A stretch of 64,000 nucleotides of DNA, from positions 124,001 to 188,000 of the forward strand of contig JAUYVI010000004.1 of the NCBI GenBank assembly GCA_030715195.1. Direction: 5' to 3'. Shown piece by piece: positions 48,550 to 58,358 of the stretch; the first letter of the stretch is position 1; every line of letters starts with the position of its first letter. The notes under the pieces are model-generated. The model was not told the origin of the DNA and did no database searches. It saw only the letters and a program-made list of their open reading frames with translations. Position numbers and translations under genes: made by a program. Source of the stretch: Dongia sedimenti (GTDB lineage: Bacteria > Pseudomonadota > Alphaproteobacteria > Dongiales > Dongiaceae).

Positions 48550-49554
48550 ATGAAACCGGTGGTCTGGGGCATCGTCAGCACGGCGCTGATCGGCATGGAG
48601 AAGGTCAACCCGGCGATGCTGAAGGCGAAGGGCGTGGAGGTCCGCGGCCTCGCCTCGCGCGATCTCAAGAAGGCGCAGGCGGCCGCCAAGCAGCTCGGCA
48701 TCCCCAAAGCCTACGGCTCCTATGCCGAGATGTTCGCCGATCCGGAGATCGAGGCGGTCTACAACCCGCTGCCCAACCATCTCCACGTGCCGGTCACGCT
48801 CGAGGCGCTGAAGGCCGGCAAGCACGTGCTCTGCGAAAAGCCGATCGCCTTGACCGCCGCCGAAGCCGAGCAGCTCGAGGAGGCCGAGCGGGCCAGCGGC
48901 AAGCTGGTGGCCGAGGCCTTCATGGTGCGCTGGCATCCGCAATGGCTGACGGCGCGAAAGCTCGTGGCCGAGGGCGCCATCGGCGAGGTGCGCGCGGTGC
49001 AGGTCGGCTTCAGCTATTTCAACGACGATCCGACCAATGTCCGCAACATGAACGACATCGGCGGCGGCGGCATCTATGACATCGGCTGCTACGCCATCGT
49101 CGCCGGCCGCTGGTTCTTCGGCGCGGAGCCCGAGCGCGTGGTCTCGATCATCGACCGCGACCCGAAGTTCGGCACCGACCGGCTGGCCAGCGCCCTGGTG
49201 AAGTTCCCCGGCAGCCGGCAGCTCTCCTTCATGGTCTCGACCCAGCTCGTGCCCTATCAGCGGGTCCAGGTCTACGGCACCAAGGGCCGGATCGAGATCG
49301 AGATTCCGTTCAACGCCCCGCCGCCTCATGCCTGCCGGGTGTTCAAGGATTCCGGCGCCGATCTCAAGGGCAGCAGCATCGAGACCATCACCATCCCGCC
49401 CTGCGACCAGTACACGCTCCAGGCCGAGGCCTTCTCCAAGGCGATCCGCAAGGAAGCGGCTTGGCCCTTCCCGATCAGCGACGCGGTGCAGAACATGCGC
49501 ATCATCGACGCGCTCTATAAGAGCGGCGACAGCGGCAAGTGGGAGGCGGTCTAG
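48550..49554 (+). CDS. Gfo/Idh/MocA family oxidoreductase
   Basis: The 334-residue NAD(P)-dependent sugar dehydrogenase-like protein has an N-terminal Rossmann part (WGIVSTALIGMEKVNPAM), YNPLPNHLHVPVTLEAL, the catalytic Lys motif CEKPIALTAAEAEQL, and the C-terminal alpha/beta domain (GGGIYDIGCYAI). Start ATG 48550 follows GGGGAGCAACCC. It is divergent from the hydroxyacid dehydrogenase. The substrate is unknown. Confidence 0.9.
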   Translation: MKPVVWGIVSTALIGMEKVNPAMLKAKGVEVRGLASRDLKKAQAAAKQLGIPKAYGSYAEMFADPEIEAVYNPLPNHLHVPVTLEALKAGKHVLCEKPIALTAAEAEQLEEAERASGKLVAEAFMVRWHPQWLTARKLVAEGAIGEVRAVQVGFSYFNDDPTNVRNMNDIGGGGIYDIGCYAIVAGRWFFGAEPERVVSIIDRDPKFGTDRLASALVKFPGSRQLSFMVSTQLVPYQRVQVYGTKGRIEIEIPFNAPPPHACRVFKDSGADLKGSSIETITIPPCDQYTLQAEAFSKAIRKEAAWPFPISDAVQNMRIIDALYKSGDSGKWEAV

Positions 49555-49764
49555 CGCGCTTCCAACTTTTACAAGCCTGACCCTCTAAAAGTCATTAAGC
49601 ATCTGATAATATTGACAAAAATAACACAATAGACGCGCGCTGAATCGGCGTGGCGTAAAAGCCCTGTCAAAGTCCTGGTGCGCCCGTCGCGGCCGGTCGT
49701 GATCAGGGATATTGTACCTGGTTTGTTCCAGAAAGTCCACGCCGCATGGCCGCTGACTTGGCCC

Positions 49765-49792
49765 TTGCCAGCCGGCTGGAAATCCCTATATT
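49765..49792 (+). promoter_or_regulatory. sigma-70-type promoter of the rimP-nusA-infB operon
   Basis: TTGCCA (49765-49770) and TATATT (49787-49792) are separated by 16 bp. Transcription would start near 49799, giving a leader of about 110 nt that contains the terminator hairpin at 49833. Confidence 0.6.
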
Positions 49793-49832
49793 CGCCGCAA
49801 ATCCCAGGATCGTTATGAGATCCATTGATAAG

Positions 49833-49857
49833 GGTGGGCCGACGGCCCGCCTTTTTT
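49833..49857 (+). terminator. leader attenuator upstream of rimP
   Basis: An 8 bp stem (GGTGGGCC/GGCCCGCC, one G-T wobble, loop GAC) is followed directly by six T. It lies between the promoter and the rimP start, 53 bp before ATG, so read-through must be permitted for the operon to be expressed. NusA-dependent feedback at this point is an inference; rimP leaders with attenuation are known in other bacteria. Confidence 0.7.
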
Positions 49858-49910
49858 ATTGGCCGAGTCTCATCGCGCCCTGAGACCTACCGAAACGGAC
49901 GATTGGAAGC

Positions 49911-50411
49911 ATGGCGCTGAGCCAGGTCATCGAACGCATCATCACGCCGACCGTCGAGGGCATGGGCTATGAGGTCGTGCGCCTCACCGTCTCCGGCGGC
50001 CATCGCAAGACCCTGCAGGTGATGGCGGAGCGGAAAGACGGAATCAACATGTCGCTTGACGATTGCACGCATCTGTCGCGGGCGATCTCCGCGGTGATGG
50101 ATGTCGAGGATCCGATCGAGGGCGCCTATTCGCTCGAGGTGTCGTCGCCGGGCATCGACCGGCCGCTGACCCGCCCCAAGGATTACCAACGCTTCGCCGG
50201 CTTCGAGGCGAAGCTCGAGACCCGCGCGCCGATCGACGGCCGCAAGCGCTTCAAGGGCCGCCTCCGGGGCCTGGAGGCGGAGACCGTGAAGATCGAGGTC
50301 GAAGGCGCCGAGCTCGCGCTGCCGCTCGAGGAAATCGAAAAGGCCAAGCTGGTGCTGACCGACGATCTGATCGCCGCGCACCAGGCGGCCGATGAACAAC
50401 AGCCAAACTGA
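49911..50411 (+). CDS. rimP: ribosome maturation factor RimP
   Basis: RimP assists 30S subunit maturation. The 166-residue protein has an N-terminal alpha/beta domain (LSQVIERIITPTVEGMGYEVV, RKTLQVMAERKDGINMSLDDC) and the family block GAYSLEVSSPGIDRPLT followed by a C-terminal SH3-like barrel. Length is normal. It heads the rimP-nusA-ylxR-infB operon, with nusA 20 bp downstream. Confidence 0.95.
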   Translation: MALSQVIERIITPTVEGMGYEVVRLTVSGGHRKTLQVMAERKDGINMSLDDCTHLSRAISAVMDVEDPIEGAYSLEVSSPGIDRPLTRPKDYQRFAGFEAKLETRAPIDGRKRFKGRLRGLEAETVKIEVEGAELALPLEEIEKAKLVLTDDLIAAHQAADEQQPN

Positions 50412-50431
50412 GAGACCAGAGAGAAAAGACC

Positions 50432-51970
50432 ATGGCCATGGACACCACGATCGCCATCCCCCGGATGGAGCTGCTGCAGGTCGCCGACGCGGTCGCCCGC
50501 GAGAAGAGCATCGACCGCGACGAAGTGCTGATCGCGATGGAGCAGGCGATCCAGAAGGCGGGCCGTTCCAAATACGGCCATGAGCACGACATCCGCGCGG
50601 TGATCGATCGCAAGACCGGCGAGATCAAGCTGACCCGGGTCCAGGAAGTGGTGGACGAGGTGGTCGAGAACGAGGCGACCCAGATCCCGCTGAAGGCCGC
50701 GGTTCGTCGCGATCCCAATCTGAAAGTCGGCGATTTCATCATCGACGAGCTGCCGCCGATCGATTTCGGCCGCATCGCCGCCCAGACCGCGAAGCAGGTC
50801 ATCGTCCAGAAGGTCCGCGAATCCGAGCGCAAGCGCCAGTTCGAGGAATTCAAGGACCGCAAGGGCGAGATCATCAACGGGTTGGTCAAGCGCGTCGAGT
50901 TCGGCAACGTGACCGTCGATCTCGGCCGTGGCGAGGCGATGTTGCGCCGGGACGAGCTGTTGCCGCGCGAGACCTTCCGCAACGGCGATCGGGTCCGCGC
51001 CTTCATCCTCGACGTGCGCGAGGAGCCGCGCGGCCCGCAGATTTTCCTCTCCCGCACCCATCCCGATTTCATGGCGAAGCTGTTCGCCCAGGAAGTGCCG
51101 GAGATCTATGACGGCATCATCGAGATCAAGGCGGTGGCCCGCGATCCCGGCTCCCGCGCCAAGATCGCCGTCATCTCCCATGACAGCGGCATCGACCCCG
51201 TGGGCGCCTGCGTCGGCATGCGCGGCAGCCGCGTCCAGGCCGTGGTGCAGGAGCTGCAGGGCGAGAAGATCGACATCATTCCGTGGTCGCCGGATCCGGC
51301 GACCTTCGTGGTCAACGCGCTCGCCCCGGCCGAAGTCGCCAAGGTCGTGCTCGACGAGGATTCGGGCCGCATCGAAGTCGTGGTGCCGGACGAGCAATTG
51401 AGCCTCGCGATCGGCCGCCGCGGCCAGAACGTGCGCCTCGCGTCCCAGCTGACCGGCTTCGACATCGACATCCTGACCGAAGAGCAGGAGAGCAAGCGGC
51501 GGCAGGAAGAGTTCAAGTCCCGTTCGCAGATGTTCATGGACGCCCTTGATGTTGACGACGTCATTGCCCAATTGTTGGTGACCGAAGGGTTCACCTCCAT
51601 TGAAGAAGTCGCCTTTGTCCCGGCCGAGGATCTGGCCGGCATCGAAGGTTTTGACGAAGACGTCGCGACCGAGCTGAAGACCCGGGCCGTCGCCTGGATA
51701 GAAGCCGAGGCCGAGCGCCTGAACGCGCGCCGCCGCGAGCTCGGCGTCGCCGACGAGGTTGCCGCCATCGAAGGGCTGACCCCGGCGATGCTGGTCGCCT
51801 TGGGCGAGAAGGGCGTGAAGTCGCTGGACGACCTCGCCGACCTCGCCGCCGACGAGCTCAATGACGAGAAGGACGGAATCCTCAAGGACTTCGAGGTTTC
51901 GACCGAGGACGCCAACGCCATCATCATGGCGGCCCGCGCCCATTGGTTCGCCGACGAGAAGCAGGCCTAA
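50432..51970 (+). CDS. nusA: transcription termination/antitermination factor NusA
   Basis: NusA modulates RNA polymerase pausing and termination. The 512-residue protein has an N-terminal RNAP-binding domain ([28 protein letters not shown]), an S1 domain ([25 protein letters not shown]), tandem KH domains ([49 protein letters not shown]) and C-terminal helix-hairpin-helix repeats. Domain order and length are standard for Alphaproteobacteria. It is part of the rimP operon. Confidence 0.97.
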   Translation: MAMDTTIAIPRMELLQVADAVAREKSIDRDEVLIAMEQAIQKAGRSKYGHEHDIRAVIDRKTGEIKLTRVQEVVDEVVENEATQIPLKAAVRRDPNLKVGDFIIDELPPIDFGRIAAQTAKQVIVQKVRESERKRQFEEFKDRKGEIINGLVKRVEFGNVTVDLGRGEAMLRRDELLPRETFRNGDRVRAFILDVREEPRGPQIFLSRTHPDFMAKLFAQEVPEIYDGIIEIKAVARDPGSRAKIAVISHDSGIDPVGACVGMRGSRVQAVVQELQGEKIDIIPWSPDPATFVVNALAPAEVAKVVLDEDSGRIEVVVPDEQLSLAIGRRGQNVRLASQLTGFDIDILTEEQESKRRQEEFKSRSQMFMDALDVDDVIAQLLVTEGFTSIEEVAFVPAEDLAGIEGFDEDVATELKTRAVAWIEAEAERLNARRRELGVADEVAAIEGLTPAMLVALGEKGVKSLDDLADLAADELNDEKDGILKDFEVSTEDANAIIMAARAHWFADEKQA

Positions 51971-51981
51971 GAGCAGGACGC

Positions 51982-52674
51982 ATGGAAGCAGCGATGACGC
52001 CGATCAAGGACGGAGAGGACGCAATGCCGCTCGGCGATGCGGCCGATGCCGCCTTGGCCGGGGCGTCGCCCGAACGTCGCTGCATCGTGACCCGTGAGGC
52101 CCTGGAGAAGGACCAGCTGATCCGCTTCGTGCTCGGCCCCGACAACGCGGTCGTGCCCGATCTGGCGGAGAACCTGCCGGGGCGGGGCTATTGGGTTACG
52201 GCCAGCCGGAAGGTCCTGGCAGAGGCGGTCAAGAAGAACGCCTTCGCCAAGGCGATGCAGGCCCCGGTGAAGCCGGCGCCCGATCTGGTGGACCGGATCG
52301 CCGGCATGATCGACCGGCAGATCGTCGATCTGCTGGGTCTGGCCCGGCGAAGTGGCAGTTTGGTGACCGGTTTCGAGAAGGTCGATGTCGCTTTGCGGAC
52401 CGGCAAGGCGGTCCTGCTGATCGAGGCCAAGGATGCCGGGGCGGATGGGCGCGCAAAGCTGGCGCGACACACCCTTCCTGGGGTAGAGATATGGGCGCCG
52501 CTGGGTGCCGAGCAGCTCGGCCGGGCCATCGGGCGGGATTATGCCGTGCATGTCGCGGTGGCCCCGGGCGGTTTGGCCAATCGCCTCAAGGCGGTGCTGC
52601 GGCGCCAACAAGGACTGATCGACGACGGGGTTGCCGGTGCGGGCCACGCGCCTGCTCAACCTCGAACCGAGTAA
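51982..52674 (+). CDS. YlxR-family RNA-binding protein fused to L7Ae-like domain
   Basis: The 230-residue protein has an N-terminal YlxR/DUF448 domain ([39 protein letters not shown]). The C-terminal region looks like the L7Ae/L30e-like fold found in the proteobacterial two-domain version ([37 protein letters not shown]). ATG at 51982 follows GAGCAGGA. It lies 11 bp after nusA and 32 bp before infB, its usual place. Nucleic-acid binding is likely; the precise role is not settled. Confidence 0.9.
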   Translation: MEAAMTPIKDGEDAMPLGDAADAALAGASPERRCIVTREALEKDQLIRFVLGPDNAVVPDLAENLPGRGYWVTASRKVLAEAVKKNAFAKAMQAPVKPAPDLVDRIAGMIDRQIVDLLGLARRSGSLVTGFEKVDVALRTGKAVLLIEAKDAGADGRAKLARHTLPGVEIWAPLGAEQLGRAIGRDYAVHVAVAPGGLANRLKAVLRRQQGLIDDGVAGAGHAPAQPRTE

Positions 52675-52706
52675 CGAAGTGCGACGAAAGCGGAACTGAA
52701 GCAACG

Positions 52707-55295
52707 ATGAGCAACGAAACCGAAGCGCCGACCCGGAAGCCGCTCAAGCTTTCCTCGCCAGGCAAGCTCGAGCTGAAGAAGACGGTCGATGGCGGCCAGG
52801 TTCGCCAGAGCTTCCCGCATGGCCGCACCAAGACGGTCACGGTCGAGCTGAAGAAGAAGCGCACCTATACGCAGGGCGCCGGCGGCAAGATGACCGAAGT
52901 GCCCCACGAGGCGGAGGCCAAGCTCGGCCTTTCGACGCCGGCACCGGTGGTCGAGGTCGATGACCGGCCGCACCACACCCTGACCGAGCACGAGCGGGTT
53001 GCCCGCACCAAGGCGCTCGAGCAGGCGCGCCGCGACGAGGACGTCCGCAAGCAATTCGAGGAAGAAGAGGCCAAGCGCGCCGCCGAACGGACCGAGCGCG
53101 AGAAGGCCGAGCTCGACAAGCGCCGCCGCGAAGAGGAAGAGCGCAAGGCCGCCGAGGAAGCCACCAAGGTCCAGCGCGAGACCCAGGCGCAAGCCGCGGC
53201 GGTGACGGCCGCCCGCGCGGAGAAGACGACCGACGCGGCGGGCCATGCCCATGTCGGCAAGATGCATCTCAACAAGGCGATCGCCAAGCAGGGCGCCGAA
53301 GAGGCGGAGGACGCGCCGCGCCGCCGTGTCGCCGGTCCCGGCCATCGTCCGGCCGTCGCCCCCAAGCCGGCGCCGAGCCGCGCCCGCGAAGACCAGCGGC
53401 GCCGCGGCGCCAAGCTGACCGTTGTCCAGGCGCTCGATTCCGAGACCAGTGAGCGCATGCGTTCGGTGGCGGCCTTCCGCCGCCGCACCGAGAAGGAAAA
53501 GCGCGCGCTGATGCAGGATCAGCCGCAGCTCAAGATCGTGCGCGAAGTGACGCTGCCGGAGGCGATCACCGTTCAGGAGCTGGCGAACCGCATGGCGGAA
53601 CGCGGCGGCGACGTGATCAAGTCTCTTATGAAAATGGGTGTAATGGCGACCATCAACCAGACGATCGATGCCGATACCGCGGAGCTCATCATCTCCGAGT
53701 TCGGCCATCGCGTGCGCCGCGTCTCCGCGGCCGACGTCGAAGTCGGCGTCGAGGGTGAAGAGGATTCGCCGGAGCACATGGTGTCCCGTCCGCCGGTCAT
53801 CACCATCATGGGCCATGTCGATCACGGCAAGACGTCCCTGCTGGACGCCATTCGCCAGACCGACGTCGCGGCCCACGAGGCGGGCGGCATCACCCAGCAT
53901 ATCGGCGCCTACCAGGTGACCGTGCCCTCGGGCAAGAAGATCACCTTCATCGACACGCCGGGCCACGCCGCCTTCACCGAGATGCGCGCGCGCGGCGCCA
54001 ACGTGACCGATATCGTCGTGCTGGTCGTCGCCGGCGATGACGGCATCATGCCGCAGACCGTGGAGGCGATCCGCCACGCCAAGGCGGCGAACGTGCCGAT
54101 CCTGGTCGCCATCAACAAGATGGATAAGCCGGATGCCAACGCGCAGCGCGTGCGGCAGGAACTGCTGAACCACGAGCTGGTGGTCGAGGAAATGGGCGGC
54201 GACGTGCTGACCGTCGAAGTCTCGGCCAAGACCCGGATGGGCCTGGAGAAGCTCGAGGAAACCCTGCTGCTGCAGGCGGAAGTTCTCGATCTCAAGGCCA
54301 ACCCGGATCGCGCGGCGCAAGGCGCCGTGATCGAAGCCAAGCTGGAGCGTGGCCGCGGCACGGTCGCGACGCTGCTGGTGCAGAAGGGCACGCTGCATGT
54401 CGGCGACATCTTCGTCGCCGGCACCGAATGGGGCCGCGTCCGCGCTCTGCTCGACGACCGGGGCAACACGATCGACGCCGCCGGTCCGGCGATGCCGGTC
54501 GAGGTGCTGGGTCTGCAGGGCACGCCGCAGGCCGGCGATGTCTTCTCGGTGGTCGAATCCGAGGCCCGCGCCCGCGAAGTGACCGAGTTCCGCCAGCACA
54601 CGCTCCGCCAGAAGACGGCGGCGGCGGGCGCCCGCGGCACGCTGGAAGAGATGTTCTCGAAGATCGCGACCGGCGAGGCGCGCGAACTGCCCGTGGTGAT
54701 CAAGGCCGACGTCCAAGGCTCGGTCGAGGCGATCGTCAACAGCCTGAAGAACCTCTCGACCGACGAGGTCGCGGCCAAGATCCTGCATTCCGGCGTCGGC
54801 GGCATCAACGAGGCCGACGTGACGCTGGCCCGGGCGTCGGGCGGCATGATCATCGGCTTCAACGTGCGTGCCAACCCGCAGGCGCGCGAGATGGCCAAGC
54901 GCGACCAGGTCGACATCCGCTACTACTCGATCATCTACAACGTGGTGGATGACGTGAAGGCGGCGCTCTCGGGCATGCTGGCGCCGACCCTGCGCGAGCA
55001 GTTCCTGGGCAATGCCGAGATCCGCGAAGTGTTCCAGATCACCAAGTCCGGCAAGGTCGCCGGCTGCATGGTGACCGAGGGTACCGTGAAGCGCGGCGCC
55101 AAGGTGCGCTTGCTGCGCGACAACGTGGTGATCCACGAAGGCAGCCTGAAGACCCTGAAGCGCTTCAAGGACGAGGTCCGCGAGGTGAAGGAAGGCTTCG
55201 AATGCGGCATGGCCTTCGAGAACTACGAGAACATCCAGAAGGGCGACATCATCGAGTGCTTCGAGATGGAAGAAGTCGCCCGCGCCCTGGCCTAA
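52707..55295 (+). CDS. infB: translation initiation factor IF-2
   Basis: IF-2 is the GTPase that places initiator tRNA on the 30S subunit. From ATG at 52707 it has 862 residues. A long charged N-terminus (to about 300, with Glu/Lys/Arg-rich coiled coil around 90-180) precedes the IF2_N module. G1 GHVDHGKTS is at 369-377, G3 DTPGH at 416-420 and G4 NKMD at 470-473. Domains II to IV follow, with EYFEM-like ending [10 protein letters not shown]. The start matches [22 protein letters not shown] strong bidirectional terminator follows, so the operon ends here. Confidence 0.97.
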   Translation: MSNETEAPTRKPLKLSSPGKLELKKTVDGGQVRQSFPHGRTKTVTVELKKKRTYTQGAGGKMTEVPHEAEAKLGLSTPAPVVEVDDRPHHTLTEHERVARTKALEQARRDEDVRKQFEEEEAKRAAERTEREKAELDKRRREEEERKAAEEATKVQRETQAQAAAVTAARAEKTTDAAGHAHVGKMHLNKAIAKQGAEEAEDAPRRRVAGPGHRPAVAPKPAPSRAREDQRRRGAKLTVVQALDSETSERMRSVAAFRRRTEKEKRALMQDQPQLKIVREVTLPEAITVQELANRMAERGGDVIKSLMKMGVMATINQTIDADTAELIISEFGHRVRRVSAADVEVGVEGEEDSPEHMVSRPPVITIMGHVDHGKTSLLDAIRQTDVAAHEAGGITQHIGAYQVTVPSGKKITFIDTPGHAAFTEMRARGANVTDIVVLVVAGDDGIMPQTVEAIRHAKAANVPILVAINKMDKPDANAQRVRQELLNHELVVEEMGGDVLTVEVSAKTRMGLEKLEETLLLQAEVLDLKANPDRAAQGAVIEAKLERGRGTVATLLVQKGTLHVGDIFVAGTEWGRVRALLDDRGNTIDAAGPAMPVEVLGLQGTPQAGDVFSVVESEARAREVTEFRQHTLRQKTAAAGARGTLEEMFSKIATGEARELPVVIKADVQGSVEAIVNSLKNLSTDEVAAKILHSGVGGINEADVTLARASGGMIIGFNVRANPQAREMAKRDQVDIRYYSIIYNVVDDVKAALSGMLAPTLREQFLGNAEIREVFQITKSGKVAGCMVTEGTVKRGAKVRLLRDNVVIHEGSLKTLKRFKDEVREVKEGFECGMAFENYENIQKGDIIECFEMEEVARALA

Positions 55296-55320
55296 CGACG
55301 TCGCACAAGGCAGAACGAAG

Positions 55321-55358
55321 AAGAGCGGATGCCGCGCGGCATCCGCTCTTTTCTTTTG
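55321..55358. terminator. bidirectional terminator between infB and the PotD-like gene
   Basis: AAGAGCGGATGCCG pairs perfectly with CGGCATCCGCTCTT across a 2 nt CG loop, a 14 bp stem. On the plus strand it is followed by TTCTTTTG. On the minus strand a weaker T-rich run follows. It lies 25 bp after infB and 17 bp before the convergent PotD-like stop. Confidence 0.9.
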
Positions 55359-55374
55359 AGCGATCTCTCCTGGG

Positions 55375-56628
55375 TCAGCCGGCGGTGAAGCGGGCGTAGG
55401 CTTCCTGCCAGAGCTTCTGCCCGGCGCTCGAGAGCTGGCCTTCCTGCAGCGCCTCCGGGCCGAAATCGTCCGGGCCGATGATCGCGGTCTCCAGATTGGC
55501 GGGAATGAGCTTCTCCTGGACCAGCCGCTCCGCGGTGATCGCGGTGATCGGCGGCTGATAGCCGTTATAGTCCACGAAGTTGTGGTAGGCGTTGTCGTTG
55601 TCGAGCAGGAAGTTCAGCCAGAGATGCGCGAGCACCGGCTTCTTCGATTGCGCGGTTACCGCCCAGACGTCGTTCTGGATCGGGCCCTTGCCCTTCGGCG
55701 CGACCCAGTACTGCAGCAGGCTGGTGTCGAAGCCCTCGGGCGCGTTGTACATCGCCGCCGCCAGCATTTGGCCCGACCAGATGTGGTGCAGCATCGTGTT
55801 GCCGTCCGGCAGGGTCTGGTAGCCGGTGGTGACGATCTTCGGGTTGCAGATCGGAATGAGCGCCATCAGGTCGTCGAGCGCCTGCGCGATCCGCGCCGGA
55901 TCCTCGGTGTTGAGGTCGTATTGCCCGCGATAGAGCATCGGCAGCACCAGCGCCTCGCGCGAATCCGCGAGCACGCCGGTATAGCCCTTGTATTTCTCCG
56001 CATGCCAGAAGATCGACCAGGGATTCTCCAGCTTGTGGATGTCCTCGGCGACCTTGTCGCCGCGCCAGCCGATGCCGGTCGTATAGACCGTATAGGGCAC
56101 CGTGTATTGGGAGCCCTGGTCGTAATAGGGGCTCTGCATCGAGGGCCAGACATTGGCCTTCAGGTTCGGGATGTAGTCGTGGTTCAAGGGCTGCAGCAGC
56201 TTGCCCGCCACGGTCTGGGCGATGCGGTTGTTGGTGAGCTCGGTGACGTCGGCGTCGATCGTGCCGTTGGCGAGCTTGGTCACCGCCTCGTCGATATCGC
56301 TGAAGGCGTTGAGCACGACCTCGACGTCATATTTCTGGCCGAAGTCCGTCATCAGCTTCGGATCGACATATTCGTCGTAGTTGAAGATGTAGAACTTGCC
56401 GCCGCTCTCCGGCTTCAGCCCGCTCGCGATCGGCTGCTGATGCAGCGGCAGCGTCACCGGCTTGTCGGGGCGGGCCAGCGGAATCCCGCCGACATCCTGC
56501 GCCCGCGCCCCGAACGGCAGTGCCGCCGCCGCGGCGGCGGCGGTGAGTGCCAGCAACGCCTCGCGCCGCGTCATGCGCCCCGCCAGCAACTCGGAAATGA
56601 CACGCCCGTTGTTGATCCCGGCTCCCAT
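55375..56628 (-). CDS. extracellular solute-binding protein, PotD/PotF-like (polyamine ABC type)
   Basis: The 417-residue protein starts with a Tat-like signal (MTRREALLALTAAAAAAALP, cleavage near ARAQD). The mature part has the PotD pattern: FYIFNYDEYVDPKLMTDFGQ, DIDEAVTKLANGTIDADVTELTNN, PYTVYTTGIGWRGDKV and DNAYHNFVDYNGYQPPI. By family it binds spermidine, putrescine or a related cation for an ABC importer. No permease or ATPase gene is adjacent, so it is an orphan here. A divergent TetR gene 145 bp away and mirrored operators suggest specific control. Confidence 0.9.
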   Translation of the reverse strand: MGAGINNGRVISELLAGRMTRREALLALTAAAAAAALPFGARAQDVGGIPLARPDKPVTLPLHQQPIASGLKPESGGKFYIFNYDEYVDPKLMTDFGQKYDVEVVLNAFSDIDEAVTKLANGTIDADVTELTNNRIAQTVAGKLLQPLNHDYIPNLKANVWPSMQSPYYDQGSQYTVPYTVYTTGIGWRGDKVAEDIHKLENPWSIFWHAEKYKGYTGVLADSREALVLPMLYRGQYDLNTEDPARIAQALDDLMALIPICNPKIVTTGYQTLPDGNTMLHHIWSGQMLAAAMYNAPEGFDTSLLQYWVAPKGKGPIQNDVWAVTAQSKKPVLAHLWLNFLLDNDNAYHNFVDYNGYQPPITAITAERLVQEKLIPANLETAIIGPDDFGPEALQEGQLSSAGQKLWQEAYARFTAG

Positions 56629-56652
56629 ATGCGCCTCCGTCGTTTTGCCGCG

Positions 56653-56682
56653 ATCTTATGACTCGCCAGTTAGTTATGGCAA
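56653..56682 (-). promoter_or_regulatory. sigma-70-type promoter of the PotD-like gene
   Basis: On the minus strand TTGCCA (56677-56682) and TAAGAT (56653-56658) are 18 bp apart. It ends 25 bp before the ATG. Its spacer and -10 coincide with one of the two mirrored operator elements, so a bound regulator would block it. Confidence 0.5.
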
Positions 56683-56739
56683 GCCGTACCTGCCGGATTT
56701 CCGCTAAATTCGCAGAATTGACGCCAATCGGTAACTGAA

Positions 56740-56763
56740 TTAGTAACTTCCGAGTCATATCTT
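56740..56763 (+). promoter_or_regulatory. mirrored operator-like element next to the TetR gene
   Basis: This 24 bp element shares the core TAACT-N2-CGAGTCATA and 17 of 24 positions with a minus-strand element at 56653-56676. The two face away from each other across the divergent region, 11 bp from the tetR ATG and 25 bp from the PotD-like ATG. They are the likely binding sites of the adjacent TetR protein. A further AGTTAC direct repeat lies just before this copy. Confidence 0.55.
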
Positions 56764-56773
56764 CAGGACGCCC

Positions 56774-57451
56774 ATGCAGACAAGCCCAACCGCCCTCGTC
56801 CCATCCCCGCGCCGCCGGGCCAAGGGCGCCGACCGGCGCCGCCAGGTGGTCGAGGCGACGCTCGACGTGCTCGCCGCCAAGGGCTATGCGGAGCTGACGA
56901 TCGGCGACATCGCGCGGTCGCTCGGCATCTCGACCGCGCTCATCCTGCAGCATTTCAAGACCAAGGACGCGCTGCTGCTGGAAGCCCAGCGCCTGCTCGC
57001 CGCCGAGTATCACGACAACTGGCAGCGCGCCTTGGCGGCAAGCGGCCCGAGCGCCGCGGAGAAGCTCTGGAGCCTGGTGGCGGCGGAGTTCGCGGAAGCC
57101 ATCTGCACGCCGCGGAAGATCATGGCCTGGAAGGCATTCTGGGCGGAGGGGCGCGGGCGGCGCGAATACATCGCCGAGTTCGGGGCGCGCAACGTCGAAT
57201 ACTTGAAACTGCTGACCGCGCTCTGCGCCACCATCATCAAGGAAGGTGGCTATGCAGGCTATGACGCCAAGGTGGTCGCGCGCACCATCGATTCCCTGGA
57301 GACCGGGCTCTGGCTGGAACTGACCTCGACGGCGACGCCGATGACGGTCAACCAGACGCGGCGAACCGCCTTCTCGCATCTCGCCATGATCTTTCCCCGG
57401 CACTTCACGCCCAAAGGTCCGATCCGCGGCCCGATCAAGCGGGCGCGATGA
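56774..57451 (+). CDS. TetR-family transcriptional regulator
   Basis: The 225-residue protein has an N-terminal helix-turn-helix (ELTIGDIARSLGISTALILQHFKTKDALLL) after a basic lead (RRRAKGADRRRQVVEATLDVL) and an all-helical ligand domain. The BetI-like profile suggests control of a transport or metabolic gene. Divergent position and the mirrored operators point to the PotD-like gene as its target. Its stop overlaps the next start by 4 bp. The ligand is unknown; a polyamine or quaternary amine would fit the context. Confidence 0.85.
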   Translation: MQTSPTALVPSPRRRAKGADRRRQVVEATLDVLAAKGYAELTIGDIARSLGISTALILQHFKTKDALLLEAQRLLAAEYHDNWQRALAASGPSAAEKLWSLVAAEFAEAICTPRKIMAWKAFWAEGRGRREYIAEFGARNVEYLKLLTALCATIIKEGGYAGYDAKVVARTIDSLETGLWLELTSTATPMTVNQTRRTAFSHLAMIFPRHFTPKGPIRGPIKRAR

Positions 57452-58332
57452 CCTTCACGCTGGCGAGCTACAACATCCAGTACGGCACCGGGCGGGACGG
57501 GATCTACGATCTTGCCCGCGCGATCGACGCGGTGTGCGCGGCCGACATCGTCGCGCTGCAGGAAGTCGAGCGGAACTGGAAGCGCTCGGGCATGAGCGAC
57601 CAGCCGGCGGAGATCGCGGCGATGCTGCCCGGGCACTTCTGGGTCTATGGCGCGCCCTTCGATGTCGATGCGGGTGTGCGTGACGCTCAGGGCCATGTGG
57701 TCAACCGGCGCCGGCAGTTCGGCATGATGGTGCTGAGCCGCTGGCCGATCCTCTCCAGCAAGCTCCACCCGCTGCCGAAGGCCGATGCCGGGCCGGCCTA
57801 CAATCTCGCGACCGGTGTGTTGGAGACGGTGATCGCGGCACCCGGCGGACCGTTCCGGCTCTACAACGTGCATCTCGGCCATCTCGGCGCGGGCGAGCGG
57901 CTGGAGCAGATCACCTGGCTGCGACGCATCCTGCGGGCCGCACCGGAGCAGGGCGGCGCCTGGACCGGCCGGGACGACGACGCCGCGCATTGGGAATCCG
58001 ATGGCTCGCCGCCGCCGATGCCGGAGGCCGCGATCCTGCTGGGCGATTTCAACGCCGAGCCGGAAAGCGCCGAGCACATCGCGCTGATCGGGCACGGCAA
58101 CGGCGAAGCGCCGCTCTACGACGCCTGGGCGGTGCCGGGGGCGGGAAGCGGCGACGGCGTCACCTTCCGCGCCGACCCGAAGCAGGGCGCGGACACCGAT
58201 ATGCGGATCGATTACTGCTTTCTCTCGGCGGATCTCGCCAACGGGCTGCGGCGCGTCTGGGTCGATGGCGCGGCCGCGGGCTCCGACCATCAGCCGCTCT
58301 GGGTGGAGCTCGATCCCGAAGGCGCGGCCTAG
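57448..58332 (+). CDS. endonuclease/exonuclease/phosphatase family protein
   Basis: The 294-residue protein has the DNase I-like metal phosphodiesterase motifs in order: ASYNIQYGTG, IVALQEVERNWK, MMVLSRWPILSS, YNVHLGHLG, LLGDFNAEPES and GSDHQPLWVEL, giving all the catalytic Asn, Glu, His and Asp residues. There is no signal peptide. It is probably a phosphodiesterase or sphingomyelinase/IPPase-type enzyme; the substrate is unknown. It is co-translated with the TetR gene (ATGA overlap). Confidence 0.88.
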   Translation: MTFTLASYNIQYGTGRDGIYDLARAIDAVCAADIVALQEVERNWKRSGMSDQPAEIAAMLPGHFWVYGAPFDVDAGVRDAQGHVVNRRRQFGMMVLSRWPILSSKLHPLPKADAGPAYNLATGVLETVIAAPGGPFRLYNVHLGHLGAGERLEQITWLRRILRAAPEQGGAWTGRDDDAAHWESDGSPPPMPEAAILLGDFNAEPESAEHIALIGHGNGEAPLYDAWAVPGAGSGDGVTFRADPKQGADTDMRIDYCFLSADLANGLRRVWVDGAAAGSDHQPLWVELDPEGAA

Positions 58333-58358
58333 CCTGGGTCCGACTCGCCGAATGCGTA

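Larger units (their letters stand above)
49555..49910. other. 356 bp gap upstream of rimP
   Basis: No gene is seen. The first 80 bp are clearly AT-rich, unusual for this chromosome. Further on lie a sigma-70-like promoter (49765-49792) and a leader containing a small stem (GGATC/GATCC, about 49808-49822) and an intrinsic terminator (49833-49857). It is the control region of the rimP-nusA-infB operon. Confidence 0.65.

Noticed and set aside
52656..55136. An 826-codon open frame opposite infB
   Set aside because: It is an antisense shadow with very high His, Arg and Leu content and no domain.
56731..56747. GTAACTGAATTAGTAAC as a palindromic operator
   Set aside because: It is a direct repeat of GTAAC rather than an inverted one; the mirrored elements to each side explain the region better.
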